Source: DT-68 sp965263245 (GTDB lineage: Bacteria; Bacillota_I; Bacilli_A; Mycoplasmatales; Metamycoplasmataceae). From it: a stretch of DNA of 64,000 nucleotides. Shown here in pieces: positions 34,116-44,638 of this stretch. Location: the NCBI GenBank assembly GCA_965263245.1, contig CBDHHR010001146.1, positions 496,001 through 560,000 of the forward strand, in the 5' to 3' direction. Below the pieces are notes generated by a model. The model was not told the DNA's origin. It did no database searches and saw only the letters and a program-made list of their open reading frames with translations. Both the position numbers and the translations under genes were made by a program. How positions within the stretch are numbered: the stretch's first letter is position 1; the number at the start of each line of letters is the position of its first letter.

Positions 34116-35075
34116 ATGAAGATGAAAAAAAATCAAAACCAATATTTTCAATACTTTACAAAAGAAAAATACTGAAGAAAAAAGCACATTTTAAACTTTG
34201 TATATAAATATAAAAATTATGATTTAATAGATCCTTTTGCCGGAAACGGAGATTTATTAAATTCTTTTTCCAATTTTAGAAAAAAAATCGGTTATGACAT
34301 TGATAAAAGTCTTAATTGAAAAGTTAATGATTCACTACAAAAAATACCATTTCATAAAAACGGTTTTATCATAACAAACCCGCCCTATTTATCAAAAGTT
34401 TCAAACAAAAGAAAAAAGATTAATCACCAATCATTTTTAAGTTCAAACAGAAATGATTTATACCAAATTGCTTTAGATAAAATGTTTTGTTCTAAAATGC
34501 CCGGAATTGCAATAGTTCCTGAAACTTTTATAAATTCAAAATATGATAAAAAACACGTTTATTCAATTACTATATTAATACCTAATCCCTTTCAAGACAC
34601 TGAAACTCCAGTTTGCATAATATGTTTTGATCCAAACAAAACCTTTAAAAAAACAAAGATCTATAAAAACAATGCTTTTTTAAATTATTATGAAGACATA
34701 AAAAAAATAGCTCAAAAGATGTTTAAAAATAATCAAAAAAAGAAAATAATATTTAATGATAATAACGGAAATTTAGCTTTAATCGGGTATGATTCTAATA
34801 AGAAAAATAAAATAAAATTTTTAAAAGTTAATAAGTTAAAATACAATAAAAAAATTAAAGTTTCTTCAAGGGTTATTTCTAAAATTAAGATTAATGATGA
34901 GATTATTAATGATCAATTTATAAAAAAATTAAACAATAAATTAAATAAATATAGAAAAATAACAAATGATGTTCTTCTTTCACCATTTAAAGGAAATTGT
35001 CAATTAAACGGAAAAACCGAAAGAAGAAGAAGATTAGATTTTAGAACTGCTAGAAACATTATAAATTCTTTATAA
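34116..35075 (+). CDS. DNA adenine N6-methyltransferase
   Basis: A 319-residue protein with SAM-binding motif I LIDPFAGNGDLL (residues 37-48), acidic motif II IGYDIDK, and catalytic motif IV TNPPY (88-91), which is the N6-adenine (or N4-cytosine) signature; adenine is likely from NPPY. The C-terminal half is Lys/Asn-rich and may hold target recognition. No restriction endonuclease is obvious as partner, unless the ParB-like gene or the following helicase-nuclease serves. ATG at 34116; in-frame ATG at 34122 is possible. Confidence 0.78.
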
Positions 35076-35077
35076 AT

Positions 35078-35220
35078 AAACTTGGTTTTAATATTACTTT
35101 TGATATATTTTGCATAAGTATGACTAAACATAGGAACTTACTGCTTTGTGTCTACACAAAAACTACGTTTTACAATCTTTTTATTATATTTTTATATAAT
35201 TAATAATATGGAAAAATATA
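35078..35220 (+). repeat. Promoter repeat, right copy
   Basis: Begins 2 nt after the methyltransferase stop and runs into the helicase start (ATG 35208). It contains TATAAT at 35195-35200, 7 nt before that ATG, with no Shine-Dalgarno site. Partner of 32572-32712. Confidence 0.75.
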
Positions 35221-38200
35221 GCGAAAACGAATCAATGTTATTTAACATTGATCAAAAAATAGAAAATAGACCTGAATTTAAAAAAATGTTAAATAATTTA
35301 TTAGGAATTGCTAACAGAGATAATGCCGTTTTTATGTCGAGCAAAATATCTAATTTTGATTTAAAAACTTTACTTGATGAAAAAGATTTTAACAAGGTTT
35401 TAAATAACGAAAGTTTTACAGTAGAAATTAAAAACGTTCAAGATAATGTAGTTATAAGAGATTTAGAACTTACTGATAATTTTGATGATTTTATCGATAT
35501 AACTGATTTAAACGGTATTCCGATTTCAATTACCAACAGAATATTGTTAGAAAAAGATTTTCTAAACCATAAAGAAATTTTAATTGCCAATATTAAAAAG
35601 AAAAAAAATAAAAGAATTGCCAAGTGAAAAAAAATTAAAAACCGTTATTTAGACAAGCAAGTTCAAATTAATTCTTGACCTTTATACGTTGGAACAATGT
35701 TTTTAAAAGTAAAAACTTACCGAACAACTTTATATGCACCATTAATTTTAAAAAAAGCAAAAATTAACATTACTAGTACTAATAAAGTCCAAATTAAATC
35801 GATGGATGATTCAGTCCAAATTAACGAAAAATTATTATTTCTTTTAAAAAATGAATATAAATTTGAACTTCCTAAACTAAAAGAAGAAGCAAAATTTTCA
35901 CTACAAGAAGCAACGCAAATATTTTTAAATTCATTAAAAAGCATCATCGAAAAAGATTTTAACTTTTTTGATAAATTTGAATTTTTTCAAAAAAATGACA
36001 TCAAAAATCAGGATCTTCAGTATGCTCCGGGCGTAGTGCTTTCAATTATTTCACCTTCTGGCGGAAGATTAAGGGATAAACTTATCGAGTTAATTGAAAA
36101 TGAGCAAATTGACGAAATTTTAGACGTTGATATAACTGAAGACTGAAACGAAATTATTATTGAAGACATTAAAAATGATAACTTTATTTACCGAATTAAC
36201 CAAACAGATTTTTCGCAAGAAAAAGCTATCATTGGTTCTTTAAAAGATCATTCAATTATATGAGGTCCGCCCGGAACAGGTAAATCCCAAGTAATTTCAA
36301 ACATAGTAGCTAATTTACTTTACCGAAACAGTAAAACCATTATTACTTCAGAAAAAAAGGCTGCCCTTGATGTTATTCAAGAAAGAATGGGCAAGCTTGC
36401 AAAGTTTATGTTCTTTGGACTTACCAATAAAAACGTTGACAAAAAATTATTTTATAAACCTTTTAAAGATTTAATAAGTATCATTCAAAAATCAAGAACA
36501 ATTAATTGAAAAAAACCTCAAAATTTTATAACCATTGCTGAACAAAAAATGTTTAAGCAAAGAGAAAACCTTGTTAACGAAAACATTTTAAACTTAGTAA
36601 ATACTTGAAACATTATTAATAAAAAACATCCAAATATAGATTTATATAAATTACTTAAGCGTTTTGGCGAAATTATTAATTTAGAGAAAAAATTATTAAA
36701 CAAGTTAAACGCTAAGGAAACTTTTGAAGAAACCATTTTAAAATTAGGGTTTAAAAAAGAAGGTTTTATTTGAAAAAGATATCCTAAAAATATTCGCCAT
36801 ATTAAAAAACTATTATCTTTTTGCAATGATGATATTGAATTAGTAAAAAGAATTTCCAAAATTAATAACCTTAATAATTTAAACCAAAAAAATTTACTTT
36901 TAGAAATTGAAAAAGATTTTCAACTAAATAATTATGATTTTGAAAATGATGAAGATTTTTTAGAAATGTCTTTAGCACATAGGTTTAGAGAAAAAATTAA
37001 AAATTTAAAACAAGATGAATTTACCAGAAAAAAAATTAAATCATTTTTAAGAAGTGCAAACTCTGCTTGAAGAATTCCGTATAAATTTGTAGATATTTAT
37101 AAAGAAATAATTACTAACTTGTTTGATACCTTTGTTTCAACACCACAAACTCTTGCGGGAATAATAAACATGAACTTAGAATATGATTATGCAATTTTTG
37201 ATGAAGCTTCACAAATGCACTTAGAAAAAGCAATTCCGTTTATTTCGATGGCTAAAAAATCAGTCATCGCTGGTGATAATCAACAAATGAAACCAACATC
37301 TTGAATTGAAATAAGGGATAACTCGATTGATTTTGAAGAAACAGAATTTGATGCTGACTCATTATTAAACTTTGCATACCGAAACGGTCTTGAAGCAAGA
37401 GAATACATGCTTACAAAAAACTATAGGTCCAAATCTTCTGAACTAATGATGTTTTCATCTAAAGAGTTTTATAAAAGTAAGTTAGACGTGATAGATAATA
37501 AAAACTTTATTGACAAAGAATCAATCAAGGTTTATGATGTTAACGGAAAATGAGAAGGAAGAACCAACCATTTAGAAGCAAAACTAGCACTTGATAAACT
37601 CATTGAACTTGCGAAAAATTATAATAAAATTATATTATTAACTTTAAACTCAAGTCAAAAACAATACATTGAATCATTTATTTATAATACTAAAATTTAT
37701 TTTCCGATTATTGAAATGCTTGAAAGTGGCAAAGTATTTCTTAGAAACCTTGAAAACATTCAAGGTGATGAAGCTGACCTTGTAATTGTTTCTGTTGCTT
37801 ATGATAAAAGTGCAAGGTTTGCTTCTACATACGTGGCAAGGCCAGAAGGTAGAAACGCACTTAATGTTGCTATTTCAAGAGCAAAAGAAATGATCATCAT
37901 CTTTAAATCAATTAAATCTTCAGAAATATATTCAAAAAATAAAAACGACTCAATTATAACTTTAAAAAAATGGTTAGAATACTTAGAACTAGAAACTATT
38001 GATAGAAAAAAATATGTTTTAAAAAGTTATAAAAAAACTGAACAATTTGATTCTGACTTTGAAGAAGAAGTTTATGATTATTTAGTTAAAAATTTAAAAT
38101 TAAACTTTAAAGCATATGTTAAAACACAATTTTTAATTGGTTCATACAGAATAGATATAGCAATTATTGATGAAAATAGTAATGAATTTATGCTTGGAAT

Positions 38201-38372
38201 TGAAGTTGATGGCTATAAATATCACTCTGGATTTGAAAAAAATTTAAAAGATCTTGAAAGACAAAGATTCATTGAAGCAAAAGGTTATAAAATTTATAGA
38301 ATAACAGAACTTAATTGAAAAACAAACAAAGAAAAAGAATTAAACAAAATAGATAATTGTATTAGACATTAA
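35208..38372 (+). CDS. Superfamily 1 helicase with C-terminal Vsr/DUF559-type nuclease domain
   Basis: A 1054-residue protein. Residues 1-330 resemble the DUF4011-type N-terminal part of bacterial Upf1-like helicases. Walker A is WGPPGTGKSQ at ~351-360, Walker B FDEASQMH near 665, then GDNQQMKPTS, LTKNYRSKS, and motif VI ALNVAISRAKE. The last ~110 residues (RIDIAI and IEVDGYKYHSG near 998) match the PD-(D/E)xK fold of Vsr/DUF559 nucleases. This helicase-Vsr layout is that of the Hhe-type phage-defence protein and of related mycoplasmal genes. Start fixed by TATAAT 7 nt upstream and by the repeat comparison. Defence role inferred. Confidence 0.8.
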
Positions 38373-38378
38373 TTTAAT

Positions 38379-39461
38379 TTAAGGTTTTTTTCCATAAATT
38401 GGAATAATTATTGGTGCTTTATAATTATCATTTTTTTTAAGAGTATTTAAAATAATTTTATCTGTTTTGTCATTATATAAAATTATTCTTGTTCTTTCAT
38501 CATAATAACATTTATTTATAAAAGTATCAATAATAATTTTTCAATATTTATCATCTTTTTCTATTAATTTATCTGTAATAACAATAATTTCATTTGGTTT
38601 TATTAAAAATCCACCAAAAATAAGATCTTTTTTAACATCAATTTGAAAAAAATAATTTATGTTAGAAAGTGGTAAATTTTTTGGAAAAGAATAAAAATAT
38701 AAATAATTAAAAGAAACATCAAAACCTAAGTTATCACCTATACTTTGTTTAGTAATAAAACTAAAAATCGGCAAGGTATGTTGAAAATATTTACTATATT
38801 GAAAATATTTATCTTTTTTATTTTTAATTTGTTTTATTTTCTTGTTAAAATATTCAGATAGTTCAAATATATATTGGTTTCTTGAAGAAAATAAACTGTG
38901 TACAAAATTTAATAAAAAACCATCTTTTTCTAACGTTTTTTTTGTTTTTTCATGATTTTTAAAAGATAAATTTGATATAAAATTTTCAATTTTTGAAGAA
39001 AAAATTTCAATAAAATAAATAATTTCTTTATTGTTATTAGGAATATTTAGTACAAAATATTTTTCATGATAATTTTTTTCTTTTTTATCTTTAAAATCAT
39101 AAATTTTAGGAACTGAATTTGTTTTTCAATTTTTTAATATGAAGTTTGGAACAATATGAAATTTTTTTTGCTTGATGTTGTATTGAATTTTTTCTAAATA
39201 TTTAATATATTTATTTAAAAAAATATCATCTATTTTTAATACTTCTGCTTTAAATCTAAATTTAGGAATATTTTCTTTTCAAACAAACGGATTTGGAGAT
39301 ATTTCATCACTAAAGTCAACATTATTAAATTTAATAAATTCTTCTGGTAAAAAGGCATATAGTTTTTCATTTTCAATTTCAAAAGCTTTTTTTGATTTTC
39401 AAAAAAAATACTTTTCTCTTTTTAAAAATCCTAATTTAAATAGTTTTTTGTAGTTTTTCAT
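38379..39461 (-). CDS. Unknown 360-residue protein, second gene of a pair
   Basis: No recognised family. Very rich in Lys, Phe, Ile and Asn, no membrane segment or signal peptide evident; several TGA-Trp codons. The middle has SKYFQHTLPIFSFITKQS and a C-terminal IIDTFINKCYYDERTR. ATG at 39461 lies inside the end of the upstream gene (31-nt overlap), so translation is coupled. Convergent with the helicase, 6 nt between stops. Gene context suggests an accessory or defence function but nothing in the sequence proves it. Confidence 0.65.
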
Positions 39462-40384
39462 AATTTTAATATATCACCAAAGGTAAATCGTTGTTCTTTT
39501 TTCTTTTTAATATATAAATGATATATAAATCGATTTGTTTTGTCTCAATTTATTTTTTTATTTTTTAAATAGATAGTTAAAATTGAAAATATCAAATAAT
39601 TTACAAACTCGTTTTTATATAAATTATTTAATAAAAAATCAAAAGTAGGTATTTTGATAAAATTAAACTCTTTTTTAATAAAGATAAAAATTTCTTTTAA
39701 AAATCTATAAATTTCTTTTCTATTAAATTTTTTTAAAGAATATGTAAAAGAATTTTTTAAATTTTTAGATTTATTTTTTGGATTAAGAAATAAATGAATA
39801 ATTGTTGGTTTTTTTATTGGATAAAAAATATGTATTTTTCTTTCAAATCTTATAAATTTTTCTTTGTTAAATTTTAAAAAAATTGATTTTTTTGGTAAAT
39901 TATTTTTCAATAAATTAAGATAATTTGGTAAAAATTTTTTAAATATTTTTACAATTTTCTTATTACACAAAAATGGTCCAATAATTTCAATAATTTGATT
40001 ACTTAATGGAAAAGCAAAAGAATTAAAAAATTTTGTGTGAGTTAAAAGTATTATAAATCATCCCCAAGTGTAATTATCATTTGATTGTTTTACGAGTTCA
40101 TAATAATTAAAAATTTTTTCATTAACATATTTTTTAATTTCTTTGTAATTAATAGGATAGATTGATTGACTATAAAAAAAATTAATTCCACTTGAAATGT
40201 AACTACATTTATTTATCATTAAATCTGGTATAAAGTCATTATCATTTAAATTAGGTTTAGTTAATGATGATAGAAAATTATTTAGATTTTCAATAAAATT
40301 ATTTGTTAATTGATTTTTACAATATTTTCTAAATTGATCTATGTATTTAGCACTAAAAGAATAATAATTAAATTTTTTTTGCAT
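39431..40384 (-). CDS. Unknown 317-residue protein, first gene of a pair
   Basis: No recognised family. Two halves: an N-terminal region with SAKYIDQFRKYCKNQL and a hydrophobic stretch WGWFIILLTHTKFF (residues ~107-120), and a basic C-terminal half full of Lys/Phe/Asn. It must be read through TGA-Trp codons; the last one is within the overlap with the next gene. TATAAT sits 6 nt before ATG at 40384, without a ribosome site, so the pair is transcribed as a leaderless message. Confidence 0.65.
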
Positions 40385-40390
40385 GATTTA

Positions 40391-40396
40391 ATTATA
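40391..40396 (-). promoter_or_regulatory. TATAAT -10 box, 6 nt before ATG of unknown gene pair
   Basis: Minus-strand TATAAT at exactly 6 nt from ATG 40384, the same spacing as rnhC, trmL, mnmA and the deaminase gene. Confidence 0.6.
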
Positions 40397-40445
40397 AATA
40401 TATTTTTATTTTTCAAAATTAAAAATATTGTATTATAATGAAAAA

Positions 40446-40619
40446 TGAAAGAGTTAAAAAATTATTTAATTTTCTCCTTATACTAGTTTGGTTTTGGATA
40501 ATTTTAAAACTCTACCTTAATAAAAGGGATCCTGATACTAGTTTGGATAGGTCATACTAAGCAATAGTTACTATAGATGTGTGATAGATTTCTAAAATGG
40601 AGCTATATGCTCTTTTTTT
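40446..40619 (+). ncRNA. Candidate structured small RNA with two identical loop motifs
   Basis: TATAAT at 40434-40439 and a terminator at 40594-40619 delimit a ~174-nt transcript with no ORF. Bases 40450-40465 and 40498-40513 pair over 14 of 16 positions (AGAGTT..AAAATTAT stem). The stem encloses CCTTATACTAGTTTGG (40476-40491). A second copy, CCTGATACTAGTTTGG (40531-40546), lies in a following CCT/AGG hairpin. Composition is clearly less A+T biased than the surrounding spacer. It does not look like tmRNA, RNase P, SRP RNA or a tRNA. Function unknown. Confidence 0.55.
40594..40619 (+). terminator. Intrinsic terminator of the candidate small RNA
   Basis: GAGC-TATAT-GCTC stem-loop (40600-40612) followed by seven Ts; upstream AAAATG can extend the stem. 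It faces the convergent transporter gene and ends no plus-strand ORF, so it supports an RNA gene. Confidence 0.75.
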
Positions 40620-40693
40620 AGATTTAAAATATTAATAACTATAATTAAGACTTTTTAGTTTTTTTTTAATAAATTTCTACATATGATTTGGTT

Positions 40694-41800
40694 TTAAATA
40701 ATTAATCACTCTTTTTTTATTAATGGTCAATAATCTATTAATAAATAAGATAAAGTAAACGTTAGGATAATCGGAACTATAATTTGGGCAATAAAAACGT
40801 TTAAATAAGCATTATAATTATTTCATCCATTTTCTTTTAAAGTAAATATTGGTCCATAAAGTCCACTAGTTCCCATTCCTGAAGTAGGACTTTGCATTGG
40901 AAATTCTAGTGGAAAAGCAATTACAGCAATAGTAGCAGAAATTGCACTAACAAAGCAAGGAATGATTAATAATTTACGATGTCTTGAAAAATTTTTCATT
41001 TGCAACATTGATGTTGTTAGTCCCACTGCCATTGCTGAAGAAACTTTTTTATTTCCTTTATATGTAAGAATTCCAAAAGCAATCATTTGTCCAGCTGTTC
41101 CACCCATTGCTGCCGTTGCTGCATAACCACTTAACGAAAGTGAAAAAGCAATTGCGGCTGAAGAAGTCGGAAACGAAAGCGCAAGTCCCATGAGTGTTCC
41201 AACTACTGGAGCAAGTAAAATGGCAATTCAATAATTTTTGTTAATGGAATGAAAAATTATTCATTTAACAACAACTAAAATACTTGAAGTTAAATAAGTG
41301 ATTCACATCATTCCTAAAATTCCTAAAAAAATGCCTATAATGGGAGTAATTAATATATCAAATAGTGTTCTTCAAACTATTATTTTAAAAACATATGTTA
41401 TGAACATTGCTCCCATAAAGGCACCAAAAACATCTCCGGGACTAAGCGAGAATTCATTTATAGCAATTTTTGTTGTTGTTCAATTAATTGTTTCGTTTTC
41501 AAACTTTGGAATAATTTGTGAATGACCAATTATAAACGAAGCAATTCCGAGTGCAAAAATTTTAAAAATATTAAATTTCATTTGAACACCAACACCAACA
41601 CCAATGGCAAAAGGACAAACATAATAAAGCATTTTTTTAATGTTATTAATAAGAAAAGAAAATTGATTATCTTGGTTGATTGATAAAAATCCAATTATAG
41701 TTCCTACTATTAAAGTACCAATGAATCCGTATGTCATTCCCATCATACCATTGTTTCATATTTTTTTATGTTCTAATTGCTTAAAATTTAAAAGTTTCAT
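40694..41800 (-). CDS. PTS EIIC-like membrane transporter
   Basis: A 368-residue, highly hydrophobic protein with about 9-10 membrane segments. Gly-rich membrane blocks (GVGVGVQMKF, PTSSAAIAFSLSLSG, GGTAGQMIAFGILTYKG, SPTSGMGTSGLYGPI) resemble the stand-alone EIIC family PF13303, whose substrates are mostly unknown. TGA-Trp codons occur throughout. The start at 41800 (MKLLNFKQLEHKK) gives a short basic N-terminus before the first membrane segment. No EIIA/EIIB genes nearby. Family call moderate, sugar unknown. Confidence 0.65.
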
Positions 41801-41962
41801 AGTTTTTTTTATTATTCTAATTATAAATTAATGTATTTAATTTATTTTTATTATTTTTTAGCGCTAATATTATTTATTAATTTAACATAAATGTAGATTT
41901 AATTTAACTAATAGACTTAATAATTTCATTAATTATAATTTCATTATTTTTTATTTAATAAT

Positions 41963-42595
41963 TTATTTAACTAGTAAGCATTTTTTAATTTTTAAATAAA
42001 ATTCTTTTAATCATTTTGCCGAAATTTCATCAATAGAAATTTTTAATGAACAAAGATCTTTTTTAAATTCTATTTTATTCTGCATGACTTTTTCTTTAAT
42101 ATTTATTTGATCTCATCTAATTTTATGACTTAAAAAACCATCTATCAAATGATAAACACAATATAAAAATCTTAATTTAATTTCTTCATTTTTTAGTTCT
42201 GAAAAACAAAGTTTTTTTATAAATCCTTCATTTTGTTTGATGTAAGTTTTTTGATTTTTTTCTCTAATATAATCATTTAAATAATATATTTCTCATTCAA
42301 CGTTAGTTTTTTGCTTAATTTTTTCTAAACATTTTGAACATGGTGGTAAAGTAATAATTGCTAAAATTTTAATATTTTCTTTAAATTTATCTATTTTTTC
42401 TAAACATAAATATTCAGCATGGTTTTTATAATAAGTTTCTTTGTTGGATGATCTTTTGTTATTTTCAACACAAACATTTTCTTTATTTTTAACAAAAACA
42501 CACGAAACCGGAAAACCTTTATCTTCTTTTAAAGAATTTTTATAAATATTTTCACTCATTATTTTTAAAGCTTTTTCAATTAATTCTATTTTCAT
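41963..42595 (-). CDS. Cytidine/deoxycytidylate deaminase-superfamily protein
   Basis: A 210-residue protein. The N-terminal half carries FPVSCVFVK, then HAEYLCLEK and PPCSKCLEK, which are the H-A-E and P-C-x-x-C zinc-site motifs of the CDA/TadA/dCMP-deaminase superfamily with the catalytic Glu retained. The half after residue ~118 is Lys-rich and unlike known deaminases. ATG at 42595 is chosen because TATAAT lies 6 nt upstream; an upstream in-frame ATG at 42637 would overlap that promoter. The gene is divergent from a membrane NTPase gene. It could act on a nucleotide, tRNA or DNA; which is not decidable here. Confidence 0.65.
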
Positions 42596-42601
42596 AAAAA
42601 A

Positions 42602-42656
42602 ATTATAACGAATAATAAAATAATAACTTTGATTCATAAATAATTATTAATATAAA
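42602..42656. promoter_or_regulatory. Divergent leaderless promoters (deaminase / P-loop NTPase)
   Basis: Minus-strand TATAAT at 42602-42607, 6 nt before the deaminase ATG. Plus-strand TATAAA at 42651-42656, 8 nt before the NTPase ATG. Only 69 bp separate the two start codons, so both promoters share the region. Confidence 0.55.
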
Positions 42657-42664
42657 ATTTATTT

Positions 42665-44509
42665 ATGAATCAAGAAGCAATTATAAGAAAAAAAGAAACA
42701 AAATTTATTAAAGATAAACTAAAAGAAAAAAAGAATTTATTAGTCATTGGCGAAAAAGGTGTTGGTAAAACAACAATCATAGAACAAGCTTCAGAAAAAA
42801 GTTCAAAATGAATTTTTAAAAAATTATTATCAATTGATTTAGTTGAAGTTCAAAATACCAAAAATTTATCTTATTATTTATCTTTTAAAGGGTGAAATCA
42901 TTTATTTTTAGAAAAGCTTTGTAAGAACTTTATAAAAATTTTTAGTGTTTCTATTTCGCTTTCTGTATTAATGTATTCAATAGTAATTAATTTTAAAAGT
43001 GATTGAAATTATTTGTTTTGAATTAAAGTATGACTTCCGTTAATTCCGATTATTTTATTCTTATCAATGCTTTTTATCTCTTGATTGATTAATGCTTTTT
43101 TTAATATTTTTTCTAAAAAATGAAATTTCAAAATAATTCATTTTCACGAACTAAATTTTATTAATGATAAAAATAAAAGGGAAGAATTATTAAAAATAAT
43201 TTGAAAAATTAAAAACATTTATAAAAATAATTTATTAATCTTTGAGACTGACGAAAAATTTGACCAAGAGTTAAAATATAAGTTTGATTTAAAAGAAATA
43301 CACTTAAAAAATATTAATAAATGAGATTTAATAGACAATTTATTTGAAGATTTAAAAAAAGAAATTGAAAATATTAAAATTAAACAAGAGCATTTAAAAA
43401 AACTTAAAGATTTAACAAACAAAAACAAATTACTTATACAAGAAATTATGAATGATTTAACCTATAGAACATTTTATAATTTAATCAAAGATTTTAAAGA
43501 TGTGTATATTTTTTCTAAACAAGAAATTAATTTATTAGATTTTTTAATTTTAAAATTTTTACAACTTAAAAATACTAAGTTATATTATGAAATTATGCAA
43601 GAAGAAAATTACAATGCATTAATTTCTAGAGAAAATTATAATTTAACAATTGATGAAGAAAAAGCTAAAAAAAACAAAATAAAAAAAGATTATTTATTAA
43701 AAGAAATAAAATCTACGCTTCCTTCATATGTAACTTGATATATTGAACATCATACTTTAGATAACCTTATTTCAAAAAAACAAAAAATTTACAATAGTTT
43801 TTTTATTCCTAAATATAAATCATTTTATTTTTCAATTTTTAATTATGCTTATTTAGAAATGGAATTAGTAGAAAAATTTCAAAATGAACCATTAACTTTT
43901 TTACAAGAATTTAATGAATTTGGTTTAAATGAAATAGAAATTTTTGATTTTATAGAAGATCAAGAAATTATTGAATTTTTAGATTTTATTGAAAAACAAA
44001 ATTCAAACGAGTTGTTGAATTTCTTTCTAAGTAATAATGATTTTTTAAAACGAGAAATTTTTTTCAATCTTAGCATAATAATAATAAATTCAAGAAAAAA
44101 TAAAAAGTTATTTTTTGACTCATTATCTAAAAAATATAAATATTATTTTTTTCATTGTATTTATAGTTATAAATTTATTTTTCAACAAAAAGAACTGGAA
44201 GAAATTGAAAAAAATCTTATACCTTTTGAAATTAATGATATGCCAAAGAATTTGGTTTTAATTAGAAGTAATTATAAAGGTAAAGAAATATTTAATTTGC
44301 AAGAATACTATAAAAATGCAATTAAAACCAAAAATAAATTTTTAATTTTACTAATATCACAAAATTCTCAATTTTTTATGTTACAAGATTTTTTATCGTC
44401 TTCTCAAAAATCTTTTGTTTTAAAATGCTGTGATGAATTTAATAAAAAAATGCCAAAAAATAAAAATTTAAAAATTAAAAAATATGATTCTCAAAAAAAG
44501 AATGAATAG
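42665..44509 (+). CDS. Membrane P-loop NTPase, KAP-like
   Basis: A 614-residue protein. Walker A GEKGVGKTT is at residues 29-37. Two membrane helices (about 93-112 and 123-150, IPIILFLSMLFISWLINAFF) interrupt the NTPase domain, the hallmark of KAP-family NTPases. The long C-terminal half (residues 200-614) is acidic-basic helical sequence without recognised motifs (EIFDFIEDQEIIEFLDFIEKQ). Several TGA-Trp codons. No Shine-Dalgarno site. KAP NTPases are often found in phage-defence settings; here the neighbour is a divergent deaminase-family gene. Function inferred only from architecture and context. Confidence 0.65.
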
Positions 44510-44638
44510 AATTTAGCAAAGAAGAACTTGAAAAATACCGCAATTATCAAAAATAAACTCGTTTATAATGATTTTTAGTATAAACAATGCTTTAATAATT
44601 AAACTATAATTTAATTAATCTTTTAAAGGAGTTTTTGA

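Noticed and set aside
656..38318. Apparent split genes and pseudogenes when TGA is read as stop (pgk, pgi, glpK, mnmA and most others)
   Set aside because: Reading TGA as Trp restores full-length proteins with Trp at conserved positions; only 14656-14957 and 61338-62403 remain broken.
40441..40500. Resemblance of TATACTAGTTTGG to the U6-like part of known mycoplasmal small RNAs
   Set aside because: Only a few bases match and the motif occurs twice, unlike U6; left as an RNA of unknown type.
42595..42637. Upstream ATG at 42637 as start of the deaminase gene
   Set aside because: It would place the TATAAT box inside the coding sequence and overlap the divergent promoter; ATG 42595 has the TATAAT-N6 spacing seen for other genes.
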